64,000 nt of DNA, from the NCBI RefSeq assembly GCF_047948215.1, contig NC_134465.1, forward strand, positions 47,275,946 to 47,339,945, written 5' to 3'. Below, one piece after another: positions 27,501 to 39,500 of the stretch. Below the pieces are notes generated by a model, which was not told where the DNA came from, searched no databases, and worked only from the letters and a program-made list of their open reading frames with translations. The stretch comes from Lycorma delicatula (Eukaryota > Arthropoda > Insecta > Hemiptera > Fulgoridae). The position numbers were made by a program, and so were the translations under genes. How positions within the stretch are numbered: the first letter of the stretch is position 1; every line of letters starts with the position of its first letter.

Positions 27501-30500
27501 TTGCAAAAAATTATAAGATTAACTTCATTTGGTGAATACTTTTCATGCAAAACAACTTTTTAACCTTTATATCACAATTCAGTTATTTTAAACAAATATG
27601 ACCATTTTGCATTGATGTTATCTAAAATCATCACCAGAATGAACTATATTTATAGGTTATGTTGTAACCAACTTTAGATAGGTTACGGATGAAAATGAGT
27701 GGTAAAAGTCTACATTAATACATAAAAATAATAATTTGAAAGTTATTATTTTTGAAAAAATTAAAATTATTTTGGTTATGTATTATTTATGCTTACTAAA
27801 TACGAATACAGAAAAATAAATATTATTACTCTCATTATTTTTAATAAGCAATATTTAAACACTTATTAATTGGTAATGAAATTACCAGTTAACAAGTCAA
27901 CAGCCAAGTTACAGACTGGTACACATTTTTCCGAAATCAATGTCTAATGTTCCTGGTCTAGTACACAACCTTTAAGTTTGACGATATCTTAATATTCCAA
28001 AATTGCTATGATATTCTTGGAACATTTGAATTATTTTCATAGACCATTACAATAACGTTTTTGTAAGATATGTCTTTAATGTTCTAGACGTAATGAAACG
28101 ATAAACAATTTATATTTTTAGGAAATAAGTATTCATTAATGACACACTTTTGTTAATTTTGCTTTCTCTGTTTTATTTTATGTAAACATTTGAATAGTTC
28201 TCCATCCTTGTAAGAAAAATAAGCAAAGCAGAAATGCCTTCCACTCCTGCTAAGATGCTTATGTAACATTTGAACAATCCATTTGCTTGTGTATGAAAAT
28301 GTAAATTTGCATTAAGTTTGTAACAAAGATTTCATGCATATATGTATAGTCATTCAGTATTTTGGTAAGGAAGCTCCATCAGTAGTAACACTCTGGAAAT
28401 GGAAAAATAACCTTTTCCAACGAGTCAGTCCTCAGTTGGAAGTCCGTTGAGATCGGAAATTGGGAGGTCTTTCCAGTCATTTGAGTATTTTTAATACTGT
28501 TTAAGGATCCTGAAATTACCCATTTCATCTTAAGTCAACCAGGTAAAGGTCTTCATTACTAAATAAATATTCTCTGCCTTACATTTCAGAAAATAATTAA
28601 AAAATCTTGGGTTTAAACTATTTAATGCCTGCTTAAATATTAATGAGCTTTACAAATGGGATATGGCTTTGAGGAAAACTTGTTACAAAACAGTTCTAAG
28701 TCATTTTTTCCAATGATCGATCACAGACTTCTTCAATAATTGTGACATTTACCCAAGTAATATATCGCAGAAAGTGTATTTTTTGTGTAAAGAAAATCCA
28801 TACTTTTATGAGGAAATAACAGACTATCTGTCACAAATAATGAATATGATGATATGGGTAACCATGTCATTTGTGGCCATCTGTCACAAATAATACCTGA
28901 AACACATCTGATAGGACAATATTATTTAAAGGAAATGTTAACATCATTTTATACCTTAACGCAACTGAAAACCGTTGTCAGAGATTATTTTTACAACTCT
29001 GATCCTTCAACATGGAAGGGAATGTCTAAATACACTTGATAACCAATAAAATTTTGTGTGAACAATCGAGGAGAAGATACAGATGTAATTTAAAGTAAGT
29101 TTTATGAATAAAAACATTAAATCTATTTTGTCATGAATGAGCCTTGTACATACATTAAAGTAATTATTACATCTTTGAAATTTCCTCTTTTTTTAAAGTC
29201 AATTAGAAATGCAGCTTCATATAAGTGTAAATTTTTTTTTAGAATTCATTCTATTACAATATTTTCTGAATTAACAAGAATTAATTCATATAAATATAGT
29301 ATTATAAAACGTAACATACCTTATGATAAAAATGTCTTGCGACTTCTCTTATTTGTCCCATTGTATAATACACAAATCCTCGTCTTTTACTTCTGTAATG
29401 TAATGTAAGACCTTGTCGAGTTTCATTTTCACAAATAAATGATGGTGCTCTCATTCTCGGATATGAAAATTTGAGGTATTCATGTAAATTATCCAGACCT
29501 ATACATATTAAAAGAATAAAAAAATAAAAATGCCAAATTTAATTTAATTTTTATATTTAGTACAATTATCTATCTTTCTTACCTTCATCATAATTAAATC
29601 ATACATTCATATGTTTCAGATAAATTCCATTTTCAAAACTCGCTGTATAGGCAGTTCTTATACTTTGTAAGGCTTTATATGCGTTAGGTTATATGTCCCT
29701 TACTCCACTCAAATCAAATACATTATCTGGCTAGTTTTTTTCCTGTTCTCTATTATCTATTGGTTAACTCCATCTATTTATTTTATAATTATCCATTTCC
29801 TGTTCTTAGCAAATGAAGATTCTTAAATAAAACATCCACTTCATTATTAAAATGTTCATTTATAATCGTTTTTCCACTATTTCATAATTTAAACATTTCT
29901 TGATTTTCAATCTTTTTACTTTTACACAATTCTGGATCAGCTTCATCGAGTCTTCCATTTTCAATGTGACATGTCTTTCTTTTATTAAATGTGTTGCACA
30001 GTTAGAATCTTGTTTCGCATATATAAAAGATCTCATATTTTTGTTAAATCTTATTTTTAACATTTGTCCCGTTTGCCCAATATAATTTACATTTTATTTT
30101 GTATAAATCATTACTGTTAAAAAAATAACTGCAAAATAATTCATAATTCAGAAGGGTATAACGAAAATTATTTGAACACGAACAATTATTGAAAATATTG
30201 CAAAGAGTTGGTTTATTTTTAAAATTTTATTAATATCGTTTAAAAATATTAATTAATGCTATCTGGTAGTCTGAGTCGATGGATATTGCTGTATTTTTTA
30301 AAAATTGGTGACTATTATTTTTAGCAAAGACTGGATATTCATAAACATAAATACAAGAATACGTTAACATTTTTAACTTTCTAAACATCAGATATGATAT
30401 TTACTTATGATTGATATGAATCAGTACAATTCATACGTATGGGGGCGAAACAATGATTCATCAGCCCATTTTTGCATCTTGAAAATCCATTCTGCTTTTT

Positions 30501-33500
30501 AAGGGAACCTAACGAGATTATATTTTATTTCAATCAGGAAAATAAATAAGCATAATAAATATTTAATAATTATAATTATTTTTTTTTTAAATGCTTCAAA
30601 GCAAAGCAAAACAATACTGTTTGACTTTGTTATAAATGAATCCTATTTGATCAACCTAAGAGAATTTTTTATCTAATAAAACACTCCAAAACTTTGCTTT
30701 GTGGGCAAAACAAATACTATCATTATCATTAATGGGAATTCTATTTGTGTAATTAGTAATGTTATGTCTGCTTGAGAACATAATGCAACACTCTTATTCA
30801 TATTTAAAGTTAGATGATTACAATCCACCCTGTGAATAGCAACTGAGCTATAAATTGGTAGAGATAAGAGACACAGTGTCTTTGCTCCATTACAAATTCA
30901 GGATTATGAATTAAATATGAATTATGATAATTATCACTAAATATGAAAAAGTTAAGTTAGTAAATTTGAAATGTGGCAGATCTATTTAAAAAAAAAATTG
31001 AAAAATAATGCCAGAATTTGAATTAATCTGGTTATGGATTTTGTGAGTTATAATCGTTCAAAAAACACTATTAGAATAAGAGTTCTAAAACACATTTAGG
31101 ATTTTGAATTCCTTTAAAAAAATTTTGAAATAAAATACCTGCAATATTTAAGGAAGTAGGTTTTTTTTAATAGTTTTTGGGATTCTTTTACTGTTCTGGT
31201 TTGAAAGTGAACTAGTATCTAAATGGAAATTATGCTACAAAATATCATATCCATATATGATTTACAACCCTGAAAATTGAGGGTGGTGTAAATAATCGTC
31301 ATTTACAAGAAACACTTTATCTCAGGTATGATTTATCCAAGAAACCTAATTCTTTAACCAAAATAAACAGAAAGTTTTGATTTATAATGTGTTGAGACAG
31401 TTTTTATTTGTCAGTTTTCACTGCGACAGGAAAAACCTTTTTGCAAAAATTAATAAAAATGTTAATATTTCCTTGATATTTTATTTAATTCCATGTGAAT
31501 TATTTTAAGATAACCTCTCTACAAATCACAGATCAAGAATTTATGTACAATTTTAAAAAAAATTCATCTAAATATCATGCATTCAAGTTTACTTATAAAC
31601 TAAGTTGACCAATCATCCTCCTCCTTTAGGAAGAACAGTCCTTTTGTAAGTTCAATCCTCCCTTGAAAAGTGTCCTTTCTGATGTTTGAGGATTAATCTA
31701 TAAATCTCAATATTCAATTGAAGCTGAGCCACTCCATTGTGTGTGATGTGATGTATTTGTATTATTTGAAGTGATATACTGTTAGAAGATGATATATTGA
31801 CAAAAAATATTCATTCAATAAAAAGTACTTATTTAAATAATAATTAATAGGCATGTAAGCGTAATTACAATATAAAATGTTACAAATGTTTTTATTATGC
31901 ATTTATCATATTATAGTGTATTCTGTATTTTTGTTGCAATGAATAAAATGTTTCTTTTATTTATGATATTTTTTTCTTCAATTTGTGTCCTTCTTTACAT
32001 TATAAATAAGTTGGTCAACTTATTATAATGTTTCTAGCATTTTAAAATCCTGAAAAAAGTATTCGGAAAATGTAAAAAACATTTTTAGTATATAATTAAT
32101 TGATAAATTCAGGTCTGGTCATCATGAATTTCTGAAATCAGACAGCTGTAAACTAATATTTTTCTGTGCTAATGTCACATGTACTTACATGAGAAGGGCC
32201 AGACTTTGGATCATTATCTTGAATCTCAGGAGCTACCAGGACAACTAGAGTTTTTCGTTCATAATTTGAATTTTTTATTTTCATCCTCTTACATTTTGTT
32301 TTTGTAAAGCACGTTGTTCATCAGTAACTTATTAAAATTTACTTTACACACAAATAAACTAATCATAAAAAATTATAACAAATGTAAACCAAAAAAAAAA
32401 GAAAAGTAAATGTTTGTACTTATAACCAACACATAACCTAAATACTACAATCACATGAGAACAATATTTTAAAAACGGCACCTTATTTATTCCAAATAAC
32501 TACATAAAGTGAAATAAAAAACAGTAATTAATGATACAATGTAAATAATTTACATCACAAATCCAAAAAGTCAAAAAATGCAAAGTATTTGTCAAAGTAC
32601 ACAGTAAACAAAAGTGCATAACACAAACAAATAACTGTCTTTTCTATTTACAAACAAATAACTATATTACTCAAAGTGTAGTGCTACTATCAGGTGAAGA
32701 AAAATTGTATAGAAGAAGGGAAAATAAGCTTGAAAATTAGTGTAAATGAACTACTTATCATCATTAAAGCCTGAGAGATAAATTTTTAAAAATCGACAAA
32801 TATTTTGTTTAACAAGAAGAAATTTGATCTAGCAACAATCTATAAAAAAATCTTTTTTTAATATGATGAATTGAAATATAGAAAAAATTATTCTATCACA
32901 TTAAAAAATAAATTTTAAAGAATCAATAATGGAAAAAAGTTTTTTTTTAGTCAAAATTTGGGTTGACTATCCCCTTAAAGGCAATTGACAGATCTTAACA
33001 GGCAAAATTTTTAAATACAGTTATGAAAATCTGATAATCCATTTATGAATTATCAAATTTGTCCTTGGGCTCAACTGAATATAATATTCAGTCGGGTAGT
33101 AATAACCTTATACTGCGCATAAGCATGTAGCTTTTCTAGAAATTTGAACAGAATACATTTATGTTAATTGCTGCAACAGATTTTTAATGTGTTATCACAA
33201 TACACATAAATATATGTGTAATATGTAGAGTAAGATCAAAAACCACACCTAGGACAAAAAAATACATTTTGTTAATAAATGTCAATCAACTATAAAAAAA
33301 TCAATGTTTTCAGAAAAAAAATTCAAACTGTTGCTTTAAAACAAAAAAAAAAAAAAATAAATACACACATTCATTTAACAATAATGAAACATGTAATGAT
33401 AAATACAATATCTCAGAAATACGTGAATTGCAGTTAATGCATCAAATATTACACTTGACAGACAGGATGGATGTTCATTAAATTATTGATACAAAGAAAA

Positions 33501-36500
33501 CATCTCATTAACACATACATTAATTGGATTAACCTTTATGTTCCAGCGCATAGAAATAAGATATATATTTAAAGGTATTAATCAAAAAACTGTATCAATT
33601 TTATTCATACACAACAAAAAAGACTCATGAATTCATCATACAAGATTAGTATGAAGTTTATCAGCACAATAAATTATTTAGATTATACAAAAAAAAAAAA
33701 AAATGAACAAACTCAATGTATATCAAATATACTATTTGATTAAAAGCTGCAGGAATTTCCTTTTGTATGTAGTAAACTCCAACAGTATTTTCCAGCTCAA
33801 TATGAATGCTATAAATAATGCCAACTATAATGATATTGATGAAGAAGGTAAATAAAAGATCTTCTGAAATCATATTTTTTCACAAATTTAAAAAGTGAAT
33901 CATATACATTTCATAAAATTCTTTGTTTCTTGAAAATAAATAAACAATTAAAAACAATTAATGATAAAGGTATATATAATTTACTAACCATTTAAAAAAT
34001 CTCTCATGTGTCTTCCAAGTACAGACAGAACTCTATCATAACCATATTGACTAACGAAACCGACAAAATGGACTCCCATTTGATCAAAAAATTCTCTTTC
34101 TGTTATACCAAGTATCTATAATTAAAAAAGAGAAAAATTAAATGAAATTATTATTTCAAAAAATAAATTAACAAAATTACTATATAATATTCATTTCTCA
34201 TTATTGAAAATTAAATAGTTGTAAACACAACTAATACGGGGCTTAAGTTATTAGCCCCGCATTAAATTTATTTTGCTGATTTTAAATTGCAACTATATTA
34301 CTGATTATTATGTTGGATTGAGAACATTTTGTTTAGAAGGTTCTAGATTTGAAATTTCTTTTGGCATGGTAGTACATTCTAAAAAATTTCTATACCATAT
34401 TTTTATTCATACACTTTATAAGATGAATAATTCATATAAAAAAATGAAATATATTTCTGTTTTTAAAATCTAATTAAAAATCTGTCAGTAATTTTACATT
34501 TCTATTAAAAAAAAGACATACAAAAAGACAAACATATATATGTATATATATTATATATTAATAAATAGACTGTATTTAATCGAATTCATGTAGTATACTC
34601 TGAAAATCAGACAGGGATGGTCACTGAAAATCAGACTCAGTGTTCATGACTTGAAATAGTGAGGCATTGGAAACGAAAAGTCAGTCTTCTTGGGCAGAAC
34701 TGCATGAGAATTTTTTTCTTTTCCTATAGAGAATAGTTATTATTTAACTTTATTTAGAAGTTCAGCATACATTTTTTCCATCAATTAACCAATTAATATT
34801 AAACTATTTAAGTTACATAACATTAAGTTATTTAACACAAATACTATAATAATAATCAGTAATTTTTACTGAAACAAATATGAAAATACATAAGAATCAA
34901 TAAATTGAATAGTAATGTTATATTATATGTTATAAATTCATAGAAAAGAATAAACAGCAATGAAAGAAATGCTGTAAACAGCTTATTTAATGTTATCAAG
35001 ACCCAGAAGAAAAACAGCAGAGCATGGAAGAGTGATTTTCCATAATCAAAAAAATTCAAAACGCTGTGTAAAAATTACGCAACACTCTGTAAAAAAAAAC
35101 CTGTTGATAGTGTTCTGGCATTTCTGAAACATGTTTGGTACCCCAAAACACATATACATGACTGACTATTGGAAGCCGGACTGACTGTAAATTATGTGTT
35201 ACTCAAAGAGACATTAAAAACACCTTAGGAGACGTGTATGTCATGTTCAACATTCTACAAAGCTAATAATTCTGCTTCACTATGATGCTAAGTCATACAA
35301 ATATTGTGTGCAACCGCTGATGTTCTCGTGAAGTTGAAATTTTAACCTATTCTATACCCTTCATATTTGATTTTTTTTTTTTTTGTTTTTCCTGGGCGAA
35401 AAATGCTTCTGCATTGGACATCACTTGGACATGTTATATTTCTTGTAATAAACAAAGATATATCACGCTATAAATCTCAAAAAACTATAATAACCATTTT
35501 TTAGAAAGAATATAGATTTAACTTAAAATTCATAGAAAAAAAAATTATAACATCAAATGCTATGTAAAATATTAATTTGTCAAAAAAATAAAAACACCTC
35601 GTCTAAAATATTTTTATCATTGCCCAGGATTCGACTTAGGTACCTGGACAATTTTAATTTATGACACAAAGCGTACATATATTTCTCCATTTCCATAAAT
35701 ATTCTTGTTTCAATATTCCTTTTGATTCTACATTTCCTAGGAGGTTTTTCCAATTATTCCATTCCATATTATTTTCATGTAACCTATCCTGTTCTTTCTT
35801 GTTCAATATTTAAATTTCTGATCCACATAACACCAAGTTCATCAAAATAAAAAAAAACATTATAAACAATAATATGTTGAATTCTGTTTTAATAATTACA
35901 TTCCTATTCCATAACAAAGCATTTCCGATTTTTCTAACAAAAGTAATTTTTTTCAGTAATTCCATCGTTAAAATTCATAAGATGAATAAGGCAATTTAAA
36001 TAGTTTATGTATTCTATTCAATCAATAAATTCTCTTTTCACAAAACTGTATTTGCTGTAACATATACAGTTCACAAGGACGTCGTGCACAGTCAAATGGC
36101 GTTGTACGCACATTGGTACGTTTACTGCTAACATCAGATACTCGTGAGTGTCTCTAGTATGGAATGTTGTTATGTAAGGGTATATGTTGTAATTTATGTA
36201 GTGTATGTGTATAATGTAAAGTGTTCTGCAGCTCTAGGTATAGTAGAAAGAAAAGCTGCAGAAGGTAGTGCCATGGGGACCCCAACTCCCAAAGTCTTAA
36301 AGAGTAAGACTCCCCGTCAGGGCATTCATGTTTGTAATGGATGACTTAGTATGTAATGTCTGTAAACAGGTGATTAATTACTTGCAGCAAATAAAATTTA
36401 CTTTTATTCTCTATTTGTTTCATTTGACTATGTATTTTCATTTATGAATTATGGGCGACCTGCAGTACATTTCATCCACCCCTTGTATTAATATTACATC

Positions 36501-39500
36501 AAAATTTTCTTAATACTGTGGTTTTCTGTAATCAAACATACATATATATGTAATACAAAAAAGGAAAATATAATTATAACAAAGAATATTTATTAATTGT
36601 TTAATAAAATATGTAACATATTCTGCCACTTATCTCTATCATACCTTTCCATACTAATACTTGACTATGTTGTAACATGGTGTTAACAATATTCCTGATC
36701 TTCTCTGCTCCTTTACTTACCATCCCATAATAGCCTTAAGAAACCTTATGCTATCATCCTTAATATATAACCAAACCCCATCTAAACCAATTACATTCTA
36801 AAGTTTTTATGATAACAGATTTCTCCCTTTCCATAAATATTCTTGTTTCAATATTCCTTTCTATTGTTCATTTCCTAGGAGGTCTTTTCAATTACTTCAT
36901 TCCATTTGTGTAACCTATCCTGTTCTTTCTTGTTCAATATTTACATTTCGGATCCTCATTTAGCATCAAGTTCAATAAAATAAAAAAATTAAAAAACAAT
37001 ACTCTGTTGAGTTGTGTTTTAATAATTAATTCCTAAAAGATTTCTGATCTTCTTAACAAAAATAATTTTTTTCAGTAATTCCATTGTTAAAATTCATAAG
37101 ATCGATAAGGCAATATAAATTATTAAGGTATTCTATTTAATTGATGAATTCTTTTTTCACAAAACTATATTCGCTATAATACCATCAAGATATTATTATA
37201 TTTGCTGTTGAAAACAATACTAATAAAGACTTTATTGTGTATTCTTGAAGTAGTGTTGAAAAAAGTAAAGTGTGTATATTGTAAAGTTTACTTCATAAAA
37301 AAGTTTTAAAATAAACGTAAAATACTAAAACAAAACAGAAAAAAAGACAATAAAGAATTACACAACTTTCCTGGCAAGGTTGGGAAATTTATTGAAAGAG
37401 AAAATATGTTAAATGTTTCTAGGTTTTATTAAAAAACGAAAAAGAAAAAAGTTATACAAAGATTTTTTTTTAATTTAAAAATTTAAATAGAATTTTTAGC
37501 AAAATAATGTAACTAAAAATTGTAATACTGTATTAAATTCAAATCCCAGTTGTCAGAGCATTTAATAAGCTTTATATTTCATTTTTTTTTTCCTAAACTA
37601 TTCATCATGTTTTCTGGTTTTATTTACTCTTTTATTATTTTATATTCTATATTAATCCTCTTTTTTATCTCAAAATATTTTTACTTTTTATATTCATTTA
37701 TCAGTTTTAAATATTTTAATTAAAAAAAGAATTTAAAGATACCATAATAAATTAAAAAATCTACATATAGAAACAATATTGTAAATTTTTATTTTATCGT
37801 TAAATTGTCTAGATTTTAAATTGCTGATGAAATAAGTAAACTGAATTTTTATTAATTTGCATACATAAAAAGCCAGTAAAGAATTACATAGCTTGGCTAC
37901 CGAACAAATTAGGATGAGAATTACACAATTAACTTTACAATGGTTAAATTTTTGAAACTTGAATCTCTGTGTGAAATTTGAAAGTTGTATAATAAACCAC
38001 TATAAAGATATTTAACTAGTCCTAAGTGTACAGACTACCTTACCTCCCTTAAATGATTGACTTTGAAATAAAATTGCATAATTTTTTAAAATACGTGATT
38101 ATTTTACTCAAAGGATATATTTTACAATACATAAGAAAATTGTATGATTCATGAAAAAAAAGGTTTTGTCTTCACTCTTTTGACTTAGAATCTGATGTTC
38201 ACAACACAAACAAAAAAACTTCCTACGTTATATTGAATTATGTAAAATATTATTTAATTTTGAATAAAATTTTGAGATATGGGACAAATTGTAATCTATC
38301 TCCTCACTTCCTTGACCAACTATAAACAAAATTAAGTGACATCAATGATCCATAATCAGGAAAAAATGAGTTGATCATGTCAAAAGATATCAAACAAAAT
38401 GATAACTGAAGAAAAAAGCAAAAAGCTTAAAAAACCGATACTGACTGAAATTGCCTGAATACTTAACGAAAATGATACACTAATGTAATTAATATAAGAA
38501 TGTGATTTTAGAGAAGACAAAAAAATGGTTTTTGCTTCCAATCCTTTATGGTATTTATGCCAATCACGCCAGCCTCTATGGCACAGGGTTTGATTCCTGG
38601 TCAGGCATAGCATTTATCATACACTACAGAATTTCCATATCCCACGCAGAAGCTTCAAGCTTATTTGACAATATCATCAAGGAAAAAAACGACCAAACAC
38701 CATCAGAAAGATCGAAGCTCCTAACGGGCATTAAGTTATGTGAAAAAATTTACATACTCTTTGAGTAATGTTGTGAAGTACAAAAGCCATTAGGTATAGA
38801 CCCTATCTCTTTCTGCCCCTTGACTGATTTTGACCAAAATAAGATTTCATGAAAGTACACAGAAATCATCGTGCCAAATTTCATCCAAATCTTTATTTTA
38901 TAGTTGTTTGGCTAAGTTTTAATATACTGATGAAATAGGTGAGATGAACTTTTATTCATTTTCATATAAAAAAACCAGTAAAGAGTTGTATATAACTTAG
39001 CTATAGAACTTTACTCTCAATAGATTACTACTAAGAAGGACATACTAGGTGCTACCCAAAGGTTCGGGGAATTTTACCATAAAAATAAAATAACTTACCA
39101 TAACTTATAATTTCCACTGTCTCCTTGAAAGTAATCCCCTTGGGCATTGATAAAGTGATCCCAGCGTTTTTCCCATGATTCCATGCATTCCTTTAAGTCT
39201 GCAGGTGTGTGTTCAAAGCACGTTCTGGGTTTCTACCTGAATCTCTTCAATTGTGTTAAAACGACGGCCTTTCAATTGAAATTTTATTTTCGGAGAGAAA
39301 AAAGTCGCACGGAGCAAGGTCAGGCGAATAGGGTGGGTGGGGAATCACTAACGTCTTTTTGAAGCCAAGAAATTCCGAATGGCTAGCGATGTGTGCGCGG
39401 GCGCGATGTCATGGTGTTGAACCCAGCTGTTGTTACCCCACAGATCTAAACGTTTGCGCCTAATGCTTTCACGTAACCGCTTCAAATCTTGTCAATAGAA

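Noticed and set aside
28854..29039. 61-codon plus frame considered as a transposase fragment
   Set aside because: Vague resemblance ([14 protein letters not shown]) to DDE elements was too weak to call, with no flanking motifs.
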